64,000 bases of DNA, from positions 62,001 to 126,000 of the forward strand of contig JAGYXB010000445.1 in assembly GCA_022495005.1 (NCBI GenBank), read 5' to 3'. The DNA comes from Rhyacophila brunnea. Lineage: Eukaryota; Arthropoda; Insecta; Trichoptera; Rhyacophilidae. The first letter of the stretch is position 1, and every line of letters begins with the position of its first letter. Positions 1-11,329 of this stretch are shown one piece after another. A program made the position numbers and the translations under genes. The notes beneath the pieces are model-generated. The model saw nothing but the letters and a program-made list of their open reading frames with translations. It did no database searches and was not told where the DNA came from.

Positions 1-158
1 TGTGTATCCTTATCTTGGGCAATGCAGAAATGTACTCCATGCCTGACCCGAATTATGGTATATTTTAAACTTGTTTTACGCTAGTAACATTAATTAATTC
101 AAAGAATGTTTTTGACAAATAATTGTAGTATTATCACTTTTATATTGTTAACCTTTAA

Positions 159-375
159 GAGCGTACTTCAGTGAAACGGCAAATAATTTTCAACAGTAGG
201 TGCGACGAAATTTCTCACTAGTCGGCAATCGGAGACTGACAGTCGAGGTGTCCGCACGTCGATTTGTTTTGTCATGGCGTCGAAATATGATAGTAATACG
301 TCGATAGTATGAAAGGAATGATGACACTTCTTTTGCAGCAAGTTTAAATCTTTTTGAAACGGATCCAAAATTAAT
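159..375 (-). mobile_element. TTAA-flanked (piggyBac-type) non-autonomous element, fragment A
   Basis: A TTAA sits at 155-158 and is followed by GAGCGTACTTCAGTGAAAC, the terminus of a family with further copies at 2318 and 18587. Read on the minus strand, the inner part matches the 18587-18944 copy through 'ACAAAACAAATCGACGTG' and the stretch ending TGTTGAAAATTATTTGCCG. The opposite end was not found, so this is a fragment. The 66-codon ORF inside is not conserved as protein among the copies. The TTAA target is typical of piggyBac, but no transposase is present. Confidence 0.55.
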
Positions 376-1320
376 TGTTTGTTTTCAATGGTGTCTGGTA
401 GGTCCTTTGGTACATTTGTAGAGATCCTTGTCTTAACTCCTTCTTATTTATCAGAGCACGTCAATATATTTTCTTCTGAACTTGCATTCCTTTATTAAGT
501 TCATGCAGGTGCTCAAATATATTACCAGCCATGTACGCAAATTTGGGTATTAAGTAAGTATTGTATAGTATACAAAATTATTCGTTTTTTTTGGAGCAAT
601 GCACCGCGGCACACCTAGCATCGTCTCACGGCACACTGGTTGCAGCGCACTGCTAACATACCCTTTTATATCTTTATGTCTATTACAATTCTCTCCATTT
701 TCTTGAAGATGTTAAATGTTCAATCCGGTCTTCTGGATACAAAAGTATAGTAAAAAAAAAGTTAGTAGTGCTGGCGTTTTCCTCAATATTCGCACATATA
801 TACACCTTAAATCAATATAATTTGTCATTAATATACTTAATTGTTATAAAATTGTGTTTTAAAGTATTTATTACAAAATCAATTAGACTGATATAAATAA
901 AATCGCCAATGATTTATAATAAATTCGCATTTTACTTGTCAAAGTTTATCCTTGAACCCCAGTATACGACAGATGAAAACCTCAACGAACAATACCAAAC
1001 ATAGGATGTGGGCAAAGCTTTTGGGGTGAAGGACACATTCCTGTCCTATTTTTGTGGGTTTTGTATTTGCAGAAAAAACACGGGTAGAGAATGCACAGGT
1101 CGGTGTGTTTGAGTTTTTTTAAATCGCCTGTCGGAAGGTTTCGTTTGACATCGGTTCAACGTGAAATCACTCCCGGGAATCGATTACGCACATCACTGTA
1201 TTCAACACAATATACTACATTGCAGATACATGTAACTTTTAAACATTTTAATTATTAAATATGACAATCACAGGCGTCCACTTTTTTATTTAAAAATAAT
1301 TAAATTTTATCGATTTTGTC
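376..1320. other. Intronic/intergenic stretch, nothing recognised
   Basis: AT-rich non-coding DNA with no ORF, RNA gene or terminal repeat that I can support. The segment around 1000-1160 is somewhat richer in GC but shows no recognisable coding frame. Confidence 0.4.
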
Positions 1321-1440
1321 ATCATCATCATCAGCCAGGGTCAATCCTGGACGGTTGAGGCTTTTGAGATGTGACTGTATAGACGCATCCTTAAAAATCC
1401 TTACACTGACCGACTGATAAACGTTGATCTTCTCAAATCG
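1321..1440 (+). repeat. (ATC)n-headed dispersed repeat fragment
   Basis: Starts with a short ATC microsatellite and runs into 'AGGGTCAATCCTGGACGG', which resembles the 'AGGATCAATCCACTGCTGG' core of the satellite at 48285-49790. It is probably a diverged solo relative of that monomer or of its parent retroelement tail. Confidence 0.35.
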
Positions 1441-1734
1441 CATTAAAAAGTAGTATCAAAACCAGAAACACATACTTCGCCACATCACCAGAAGAAAAAA
1501 GTACAGCATTCCAAGAAAATATCAACATTAAACGTGGCAAATGACGATGCCGCATTTCATGACTTAAGAACCTCCTTGATTGATCCGAGTGCAAATCCAT
1601 CAAAATTTTCTGGGTAACAGATGATATAGTAAATATTTATCTAAAGCTGGCCGATTTACGTTAAGGGATGGCATGATGAGAAGATGAACCATTTGCCCAA
1701 TCCATGGGCTTCTACTTGAAACAAAATTAAAAAA

Positions 1735-2210
1735 TTAAATATTCAATTGTTTCATAACCGCATAATCTAAGCCGGCTCGCACGTCAAAACTTGTCCGTCT
1801 GTAACGTGTCGAATACGTCAATGGAACGTCATCGTTATTCACAAAATATGCGTTGCCAAATGGTGCTCCTGGGATTGGTCGAACGCGACTTTGAGTTTGA
1901 AAAAAACATCTATTGCTGCTATCGACAAATTGCATGCATTTTTTTCTGCGACTCGATGACGCCAGAACGCATAACCTACGAATTAGTCATTCCTATACCG
2001 GCTCGCTAGTAGCCGCATCCAAATATCATCGAGAGGTTACTTGCAATTGTCGCTAGGTAAATGTGCGCGGTCTTCACATGCAACATCGGATCAACATTGT
2101 TAGAAGGTTTGATTTATGGTTGTGCGGTAGATGTAGCGTAGACGTTAGATATGAGAGCCGGCTAATGCTCGACTAACGGGTTCTGAGACTACGGTAAATA
2201 ACAATTATTG
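1735..2210. other. CpG-richer unassigned segment
   Basis: Richer in CpG than its surroundings and containing three CCGGCT motifs (about 1772, 1999 and 2157). ORFs of 60-70 codons occur on both strands but resemble no family I know. It may be an old DNA-element remnant; I cannot place its ends. Confidence 0.25.
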
Positions 2211-2317
2211 ATAAACACATTTATAAAAAAATTGTTTTTAAAATTCTTTTTTCATTATTACATAGTAACATTTTTTTTAGACATTAAGTGTGCCGTGATC
2301 GATCTACTGTTTGTTAA

Positions 2318-2740
2318 GGCTATACTTCAGCTGGGGCATGGTCTAAAACGATCGTGACTACGCGACGCGAAGATTGTGCAAATGACGCGTGCAGAACAAA
2401 ACATAATTTGTCATAAAAGTTAACATGCGTCCATTTAATGTTATGTTTATTATGCTATTACTAATAATAATAATATATTCATTGACATGTTTTCTTTTTC
2501 AAGTAAATGGGTAACGTTTTTTAGTCATCTTTACACGATTTAAGAATAAATTCCCCCGTCGCCATCACAAAACAAATTGACGTATTCACAGCTCTCTTTC
2601 GTTCTCCGACTGCCAGCCAGTCCGAAATTTCGTCGCACATATAGTTGAATATATACATCCCCAGGATGCAACGGGTTAAATTCTGAAATTTAAGACCCCC
2701 ACAACGCACTCCGGCTCGTCGGTTTCCGTCTACTCTCCAA
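2318..2740 (+). mobile_element. TTAA-flanked (piggyBac-type) non-autonomous element, fragment C
   Basis: TTAA at 2314-2317 is followed by GGCTATACTTCAGCTGGGGC. It matches the 18587 copy for about 300 bp, including 'ACATGCGTCC', 'TTGACATGTTTTCTTTTTCA' and 'CCATCACAAAACAAATTGACG'. Similarity fades near 2660 before the expected GCGTAC terminus, so the right end is lost or mutated. Confidence 0.6.
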
Positions 2741-3339
2741 ATATATTTTCGAAATTATAGTATAGATTTATTTATGACTGGTTTGAATTGTTTTGAGGCC
2801 CCTTTTAAATCTTCAGAGGAATCGATTTGCGTTAAATAAAATCGCCGCCAATGATCTACACATACGGTACTTTTAAATCTAATTTGTACTACTGCGCAAT
2901 TCAGGTTTGATTGTAATCAGACAAAGATTGTGCTTTGTTTATCCAATTTAAATCGCTACACTGTGTACGCATGGTAAATATATTATTACCCACCCCAAAC
3001 CAACGCCCTGGGGATGTATCGCTCTTCAAGAATATTCGGTACCTTTTTTGAGACAAGATCTTATTACGGCTTTGTTTTGTTGGTACACATAGGTAGGTAC
3101 TTGAGACACTAAAATAACTTGGAAATAATAATAATATAATAGGTTTAAATTTTTGAGACTTATCCGATGTTGACCGCGTTTTGTGAATATACATATAATA
3201 TTAATATTCTTTTATCTTTTAGTGATAATCTCTATTTATGACAATTACTTTGTATAATAATATTTAGATAAATATTAGTAATTATTACAGAGATAGTTTC
3301 TTTATTACAAAACAAAAAGAAAGTTTGAGTGTATTATAT
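2741..3339. other. Unassigned AT-rich stretch
   Basis: No supported gene or repeat boundary. A 97-codon minus-strand ORF lies here, but its composition is non-coding and it resembles nothing known. Confidence 0.35.
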
Positions 3340-3535
3340 TTTGTCAGCTTATAATATCGTGAGTCCCAGGTTTGAATCCTGGGTCTGGCAAATACACATT
3401 ATTTTTCAATTTTTGCTTGTAGTCAGAGTATGTAAAAGGTTGAGCAAGTGTCTAACATCCATTGATTTGATTTGGTCCATACGATCATATTATTAGGATC
3501 AGGCATGGTCCAGTAGTACTATTAAATTAATTCCT
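3340..3535 (+). repeat. tRNA-derived SINE, family 1
   Basis: Contains a pol III B-box-like GGTTTGAATCC at 3369-3379 inside a tRNA T-arm-like hairpin (CCCAGG...CCTGGG), followed by 'GGTCTGGCAAATACACAT' and 'GGTTGAGCAAGTG'. The same series occurs in reverse at 39770-39960 and partly at 58440-58560. The A-box half is weak in this copy. Confidence 0.7.
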
Positions 3536-3550
3536 ATAGGTTACTTAATG

Positions 3551-3838
3551 CAGTGGCAAATCATGGTGATAGGCTATTAAGATTTGACATAAATAGTGCG
3601 CACTAAATTGTGTCACTAATTTGTTTTCATTGAACTACTATAATGTTTATTGAATAATTGTTGACTATTATCTACTACGACTTGGATTAGGCAGGGTTTA
3701 ATTGAATTTTGAAAACGAAGCAGTATCGTCTGTAAATTGTACTCTTAATTCAATGAAAACATAAAAGTATGACTGATAAAGTTTAATGTGCACTATTTAT
3801 GTCAGATCTTAATAGTCTACCTCCATCCCTCGCCACTG
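3551..3838. mobile_element. hAT-like MITE with about 60-bp terminal inverted repeats
   Basis: The left end CAGTGGCAAATCATGGTGAT and the right end, ending CCCTCGCCACTG, form long inverted repeats. Both contain CTATTAAGAT and TGACATAAATAGTGC. Flanks ACTTAATG and ATTTAAGG agree at 6 of 8 positions, a possible decayed 8-bp target duplication. The CAGTGGCG terminus and 8-bp target suggest hAT. At 288 bp it has no coding capacity. Confidence 0.7.
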
Positions 3839-6766
3839 ATTTAAGGAAGCTATTTTGATTCTCGGTTTGCTGTTTAACTCATAAAGAGACGGAATCTTTC
3901 CTCTCTTTCACTCCAGCAACAATTCAGGAATAGTATTTAACCCCATATTAAATTATTTTTCTTCTTGTAATGGCACTTTCTCTCGAAGCTCGGCTACTGA
4001 ATTCCAGTACACCTCCCTATCTTCACCAATGCACTAGACACTGAGCCATTTACAGAGATTGCACAGCCAATAAAAGCTCCTTTTACCAAAGTTTCTGCTA
4101 CCCTCCACTTTTTCCTGTATTGTTAATACATTGGACGCTAAAGACGCGTCCAGCGCGTAACGAGTAACGATTAAGGTAGCCATTCGATATAATTAGAATG
4201 TTATTTAAATGTGGTAATTAAAAAGTAATTATCTAGTCAGCAGTCAACGTATTAATAACAGGCGTAAAGTATACTTCTCACTGAGTAAAATTTGGCCAAG
4301 TATGCAGTTTTTTTTGCAGTTGATAATTTAATAGTAGTGGTTGGGCCATTTATATTCCCATTCCACTCTTTATCTCCTCACCTACCTCCTAATCCCAAGT
4401 TTTATTGTCACCAGACAATCAATAAGCAATTACGGGTCATGAGAGACGGTGCTACAAAGAACATTCAGTTGCATCTCGATAGCGGGATAATAGCTTTCAG
4501 TCGCTTATGTGATTGACTCAATAGATACAGACTCATTCAGAATCTATCATCATCATTCATACACCTTCACATATAATCCATAAAACTGTGTCACAAAGTG
4601 CGTGAGTGTACAAACTGGGTGACCCAAAACAAAAATACCGCGCGAGCGAAAGTTGAAACCAAACCACGGAGCCATCATACATCATCACAAAGATCAGTGT
4701 CTGGCATTCTGTTCCATCGCCCCCACCCCTAGATCCGACCTCCTCATCTTCCCACAAAATAATTACAGTCCACTTAAAAAGCTCCACCGAGTAGCTATAA
4801 ATTATTTTGAGTTATTGGGTCGTCTTAAAATACGCTCTGTGGTAACGTGATCAGTTCTTCAGGTACACTTATACATCTACTTCTCGAAAGCCTCTATTCT
4901 TCTTAATGATACATTTCCCTAACGTCCTGGTTTTAACTCCCTATTCCTAGACCATTACACGTAGCACCTCATCGCCCACAATTTCTTCATAACCTCTTAT
5001 TGTCATTTCAATTATTCTGATCTCACGGTCTGTGGTTCAGTATTAATATAGACAGCAACCGAAGTATTTTTTATACGCCATCCTCTTTATATGCCTATTA
5101 AAATTATATAGTTTGCTTGAAAAGATACGTTTTGAACGACGTATGTATAATCAGACCAGCTTTAAAAATAAATTCATTGGGGGACACTGCTTGATGTATG
5201 GAAACTATCATCTTTTCTGATTCAGTACACGCCCGATTAAGACCTAATGTATGATATCTGGGTTTATTTGTAAGTTTAGATTAAATATAAAACAGATAGA
5301 GTAATCTCATGCATTGGGACAGTTAATATCACGCTACCACCATGGTTTTTTCCCCTGACCCTTTCCTTCCTACTGTGATGTCCGTTACCTACATTATTTA
5401 AATTTCATAATATCAGTAAATCACTACTTCGATTACACATTCACTTGGTAATGCAACAAAAAATATGTATAACATATTTTGTTTTTGTTGTATTACCTAG
5501 TAATTAATCCCATCGGCTTTTATTACCTTCACAAAAATGTCACAGTCTTACGATCCCGGCTGAAAAACTAAATATAAGTGACAGTAAGTTGGACAGAAAT
5601 TTACAACATCGGCATACGTATCTTGATTATGATTACAATTGGTAGTGCTCTATACTTGTTTATCAAGTATTACTTAATTATCTATATGCACTGATATAAA
5701 AGCTGTCTAACAATAATTAATTATTCTTTTCGTTTACAAATCGTTTATCTCCGTCCAATAGACACTCTTCGCCACTGCTATGTTCAATAATATATTATTT
5801 AGACACCTGTCGAATCTTGTAAACATCTACAAAATCATTGAAAGCTCCCTTTTGACTTGAGCCGTTTTCCCACAGAATATATCGAAGGGCCAAAGTTAAT
5901 CGGCAATCCATCCATCAAAAGCCGCCCGTCAAAAAGATGTCTCGGAGTGTTCGGCAAAGCACTCGACCGCGCGGGGAGTTTCTCAAACTTCTGCGCCAGT
6001 CAATATGAAAACGCTCAACTTTTGATATTCTGTTAAAGCGTCTGCTCGTTTAGTCTCTGACACAAGTGCACTGAAGATAAAATCTTAACGTGTTTGCCGA
6101 GAACTTTGCCTTTCGTGACGTTTACATAATGTTATTTATTCTCTTCGCGGAATATTGTCTTCGGAAAAGCTTGCAACAACTTCGACAATTTTCTCAAACA
6201 TCAATAACAACTCGCGTACAATTGTAGTTATGTACTGAGCACTACAATTCGAATGCAAAATAATATTGTTTTGCATCTTTCAGCATATGTGCACTCACTG
6301 GCAACGAATACAATTAATTCTAACGTATATAATAAATTAATAAAATAAAGTAGGTAAAAACTTTATCACCTAAGTGCCTATTAAGTCAAGAATCTCAATA
6401 AAAATATAACAAACAAATTATGATGTGTTTGTAAAAAACCCCTATCACTGATAATACATCGTCAAACCCCTAATAATAGATCATTAAATAATAATCAATA
6501 ATAATACTACATTCAAGAGGTGTATAATCGTCAATACTGGGAAAACAAATAAATTGAAAAAAAAGTTGATTTTCCAGACCTGGGATTATAATCATGTGTG
6601 ATTTAATAAGCGGCTAACCCAATTTTTCATCGTGGCGCTGTCAATGTTTTGCGCATGGCTTGTTGTAGTGTTAAAAATAATATATATAAATTACACATCT
6701 AGATGTATGATAGGTACATATATATTTGTATATCACATCAATATATGTATATGTACATTACATATA
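3839..6766. other. Intronic stretch with no recognised gene
   Basis: Mostly single-copy-looking AT-rich DNA. A small hairpin lies at 5447-5497 (listed separately). The part at about 5880-6180 is compositionally more complex and CpG-richer than its neighbours, without a coding frame, and could be conserved non-coding sequence. Small ORFs at 4292-4850 look spurious. Confidence 0.35.
5447..5497. other. 51-nt hairpin
   Basis: GGTAATGCAACAAAAA pairs with TTTTTGTTGTATTACC around an AT-rich loop, with one mismatch and a small internal bulge. The size is at the low end for a miRNA precursor; it could equally be a foldback remnant. No other support. Confidence 0.3.
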
Positions 6767-7770
6767 TCGCACCCGGGGAATAATAGTGGCACAAGTCGAA
6801 AAACCTGTTTTTTCATGAGAGCAGTTTGAATATTTAATGTTTGTGTGTTAAATCAGTTTGTTATAAATTTCAAAATATTTTTGCATCAAAATGTGTGAAC
6901 TAGGTATTAAATTAGGTGGCAAATCTGAATTTTTTATTTTTTTATATTTTAAGGGTATATAAGACAAAATTCGAGTTTGTGCCATTGTTATTGCCAAAAT
7001 ATTTTTAAAATTTTAACTTGTGCCTCTGAACAATATATGATTTTGTTAAAATATAATGTAAATAAAAGCCAATTTGTAAACATTTTTATTTAAACCAAAT
7101 AACTATAAACAAAATAAAAATAAACCTTTTTTCGTATTACAAAGTTGCTTACGACACGCTTATAAATTAAAAATTGTCAATGAAAATTATAATTGAAACA
7201 AGTAGGTAAGTCATCAGCATAATTTCAAAATAGCTGGAGAAACATTTTAATTATAATAAACAATAGTTTATACTAATAAACCACAACATTGCAAAAAATA
7301 TAGAATAAAGTCAATAATACATAAACAAAATAACGAGGAAATCAATTATCATCAAGAATATTATCAACCCTATCAGCATTGATAGTAGTAGAAGCCTTCA
7401 AATTTTTGTAAAACTGATGATAGTGACTTGGAATGAGATGTGCTTCGAATAAAGACCATAGATTTTAAAAGACATTCGCAAGAATAGAGGCACAACTTTA
7501 TATAAGCGTGCAGTTGGACACTTGCGTCATCTGGTTTTGAATTCTATCCGCAATAACAATGGCACAATGATCATTGTGCCACTATTTCTGCTTGAATTTA
7601 AGTAAAATTTTATAATATAATAATGATAAAATTGCTTTTAAGGTCACCATTATATTTTTAAGAATTATGCCGCTCTTTGTGCGGATAGAAATGATATCTA
7701 GGAACATTTCTGCATATTTAACTCAAAAATGACAATTTGGACTTGTGCCACTATTATTCCCCGGGTGCGA
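6767..7770. mobile_element. 1-kb non-autonomous DNA element with near-perfect TIRs
   Basis: The left terminus TCGCACCCGGGGAATAATAG and the right terminus are near-perfect inverted repeats for about 32 bp, continuing through GTGGCACAAGTC. A TA lies outside each end, as for Tc1/mariner-type insertion, though the terminal palindrome makes the boundary ambiguous by a few bases. Subterminal copies of 'TTGTGCCACTATT' occur near 7575. No transposase reading frame remains. Confidence 0.75.
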
Positions 7771-8967
7771 TATGTGTTATCTGTTTAAATTTTCAAAATT
7801 GGTCAAATCCAAAATCCATGGAAAATATGTTTTTATGGAATAGCATTTATTAGATTTTTTCAACATTGATACATTATTTTTTTAGATAGCACACCAAGGT
7901 TTCATATTATGGCTTACTTTAGGATAGGATTTGACCAATTTTGATACCAGACAATACATACATGTGTGTATATTACATTATTATACACGTTGTGGTTTAA
8001 ACGTAATACAAGCGTAACAAAATATACCAGTAGATATATCGAATTTATTTATTTTAATTGACGGGCGTAAATAAAGTTTCCAACATTCCCGTATTGAATA
8101 CTGTTTGAAAAAAATACACCTTAGTACCTATAAGATATTATATTATGTAAACTACCAACAAAATTTATATAGTTCAGTGGCGGGGGCCCGAAAAAGAGGG
8201 TGTACCATGCAGGTTTGGTTGGCATGATGGTTGTTCTGATTTTTGGATATTTTTTATAAGTTTGTCGTCCTAATAAAAAAAGTTTTCAACCTTAACGCAC
8301 GCTACGTTTTTTTACAATATCTCTTCACCAGTACCTACAACGATAAAAATAGTTATTATCGATTCTATATAAAACATAATTTTATATATTTTTTTATTTT
8401 AAATATTTTAATACATTGAATAGATGGCGCGCTACAGCGATGCAAATCGGAGTAAAATATTAGAAAAAAATACAAAACTCAATTTTGGTCATATTCTTTA
8501 GTAAATATTGTTTATTAATTAAGAGATTAAATAAAACAAAACTTGTATGTACTACTTATTATATATATTGTCAAATTACAAGGACCAGTTTCATCCACTT
8601 CAATGTGATATTGCCAAATGATATAAAATATTTCCTGAAAACATTACTGTAATCCAATTTAATCCGATTTTAACGTGAAGTACCTATGGTGTATTTAAAA
8701 GAAAAACAGAAGCTCCATACAGTTAGAATAATATTGCCATAGGTACATTACAAATGTATTTTTGCAGAGTTATGAGAAAGGGTGCCACATTTTTTATGAA
8801 AAGCAAAAATCGACGTTTCATTTTCAATATTACGTTTTAAAACAGTTTTACGAGACAACCATCGCCTTAGATTAAACTATAGTATAGTATAGTATAGAAA
8901 GGATTCACTCGTAATCTGTTCACGAGCGGCTATGATGGTAACAGTGTGTACTGCTAAATTAGGCGTG
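7771..8967. other. Intronic stretch, minor repeats only
   Basis: No gene seen. A short TATAG microsatellite is at about 8878-8898. CAGTGGCGGGGGCCCG at about 8175 resembles a hAT-type terminus, but no partner end was found. Confidence 0.3.
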
Positions 8968-9327
8968 TAGTTTCAAAGTGGATAACCTCCATTTTTTCCT
9001 TTTTTGGTTTTGATTCTGATTCTGTAAGTCCTTTTGAATCATATTAAAATTCAGCTCACTCTGTTAGTAAAATATAATTTAACCAGAGATTAATTTTCAA
9101 AGTCGTTGAGTCGCCATTTTTTAATATTTTATGACTAATGTTAAACCTGATATTTTTTTAATTTTAATTACGTTAAAGACATTTTATTTCACTAATTGTT
9201 TTTTTTTAATTGTTTACTAATATGTTTCCAAAAAGAAAATGTTCCATATTTATTTCTAAATGTGCATGACGGATTTTTGCATTTATCTCAAAATGGTGGA
9301 AGATGGAGGTTACCGATTTTTAAACTA
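8968..9327. mobile_element. Small inverted-repeat element (MITE-like)
   Basis: The left end TAGTTTCAAAGTGGATAACC and the right end (reverse complement TAGTTTAAAAATCGGTAACC) are inverted repeats that continue with CTCCAT and TTCC. Length is 360 bp with no ORF. No clear target duplication beyond the terminal TA. Confidence 0.5.
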
Positions 9328-9599
9328 ACATCGTCGAATAGGTAATACGTTGGTACGTACCTAATAAGTTAATACGTAATTCATTCTAGTAAGAAAAGAA
9401 AATACTACCACAATTTCAAATGCAATCGCAATAATCGAAACTTAGATCTAAAAACGCTAACAAAGCCATACAATATCAATAGGTATCACGTTACAAATAA
9501 CTACTAAAAATAGGTATAAGGGATGAGCAATTATAAAAAGACACAAAATTGATTTTCTTTTTTACACCAACTGCAACGCTGCGGCAGAAGAGAAGGGAT

Positions 9600-10100
9600 T
9601 TAGATTCTTATGACCCTGTCACTTTAACCTTGACTTCACAGGTAGACAGATCTTTTTGATATACCGTTTACCTTGGCCGTTGCTGCTCGGATAGCATCCA
9701 ACTTTAAATTCAGTTTGACAATTGGATTTTTTAAAGAATCGGTGAATACTAAAGGACGTACAGATGAGTATCCTTATGTATATAATTTTTTTTTTATAAT
9801 TTCTCTACCTCAACAAACATGTATCACGAGTATTGTTAGAAAATACCATTTCTCTACTTTCTTCATTTATTTTAATTGGATCAATCTAATTTATCGTTTA
9901 ATAAATAATCGGAAACTATTTAAATTACAGTATTTAATTTACACGTGGCGCCCCAATTACTAATATATTATAAACTTACGTGGCTTTCACATTAAGTATC
10001 TTTATAATCTATGGATTCATGTTTCACTGAAAGTTTAATACACGTGATAGCGCGATCACATGCCCTGATATTAAGAGTCAATTAATTAATTTAGCTTTAC
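9600..10100 (+). repeat. Dispersed repeat R1, copy 1
   Basis: Shares a colinear series of blocks with 51425-51930 on the same strand: the GGCCG...GCATCCAA block, 'GGACGTACAGATGAG', 'AAATACCAT', 'CTCTAATTACC'-like sequence and 'GTGACAGCGCGATCA'. The copies are well diverged. No coding frame or terminal repeats found, so the class is unknown. Confidence 0.55.
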
Positions 10101-10870
10101 GTTTGACCATTGCTAAATTTTTCTACATAATTTCACCTTATATGATTTACATTTTCTTTTATTTCTATACCTACATGAACTTGCACCTTCTTACTATAAC
10201 AAAAGATAATATGTCCTTAAAAGACGACCTCAATTATAAAATATTAAAAATACATTTATTTTAAAGTGTCGACATTGTACTTTATTCACTAGTCCTCTCA
10301 GCCCGTTAATAATTTTAATGAAATATACCGTGACTCGTTTTAATCTTCTTAATACGCGGTGAGTAATAAAATGATGATGTGTTAAATTTATTTATGACGT
10401 CTCAAATGTTTACTTTGCATAATCATATTTATTAAGCTGAGTGCAAAAGTTACTTAGGGCAACTGAAATTCCAAAGTCACAGCGGTGTCCTCGGGCATCC
10501 ACCAGCAAATATAATTAACCTTGAAATACCTTTTTCCCTTTCATAAGAGGCTTAGCTCCTTTTGCAAAGCGAAAAGCAATGTCTGACAGTGGTCGCGGTC
10601 CTCTTGCCGTGACGGGTAGATCCGTCATCAAAACTTTGCTCAGGCTTGTACCTACCTGCCCAAATCACTCACCAAAGCTTAACTTTGTCGCGTAAACGAA
10701 ACATTTTGTAATTGAAAATGATTTTAGTATAAAGTCATGACCTGTGATCCTTGAATTTTTAGAAACATGCCTACATACTATAAGTGCTTTTACTGTTACG
10801 ATCAGAATAAAGTCGTATATTTATATATTTATATACACTTTCAGTTACGATATAATGAAAAAGGTAAATT

Positions 10871-11329
10871 TTATAAATGGGTGGTTTAAAATAATTATAG
10901 ATCAAGTCTATCAAAATGGATCATGAGATATTTGGACCTAAAGTTAAAACTCCTTTTGTAAAATTCAGGAATGTTTTCACTGTATATACTTACCATATTT
11001 TGATAGTACATGGATCAATTAAAATGAAGATAGATATATAGAATATAGTGAAAACATAAAATATATTCAGGTTTTATTAATATTAGCAAATTAATAGCAA
11101 ATACCTCTTTATACTGCTGAAGGAACTGTCAAAATGGACATGATTCGTATTCAATTTGATGTCTTATCAATACTAGTATTGTCATTTATGTGAAAAATTG
11201 TAGAGCTACGATTGTCATATTAACACAAAATATAGAAATCTGTTTTATCTAGCCAGTGAAACAAAAAAATCGAAAAAAAAAATGAAAATTGGACTTGATC
11301 CATAATTATCGTGAACCACCCAAATATAA
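10871..11329. mobile_element. MITE with GGGTGGTT terminal inverted repeats
   Basis: Left TTATAAATGGGTGGTTTAAA and the reverse complement of the right end, TTATATTTGGGTGGTTCACG, continue as inverted repeats through ATAATTAT and GATCAAGTC for over 35 bp. Length is about 460 bp, non-coding. Confidence 0.65.

Noticed and set aside
8577..8640. Relative of the 16.4-kb foldback
   Set aside because: AGGACCAGTTTCATCC resembles the foldback's GACCGGTTTCGTCC, but similarity does not extend and there is no second arm.
9673..9963. 96-codon ORF as a gene
   Set aside because: It lies inside dispersed repeat R1 and its frame is not kept in the copy at 51425.
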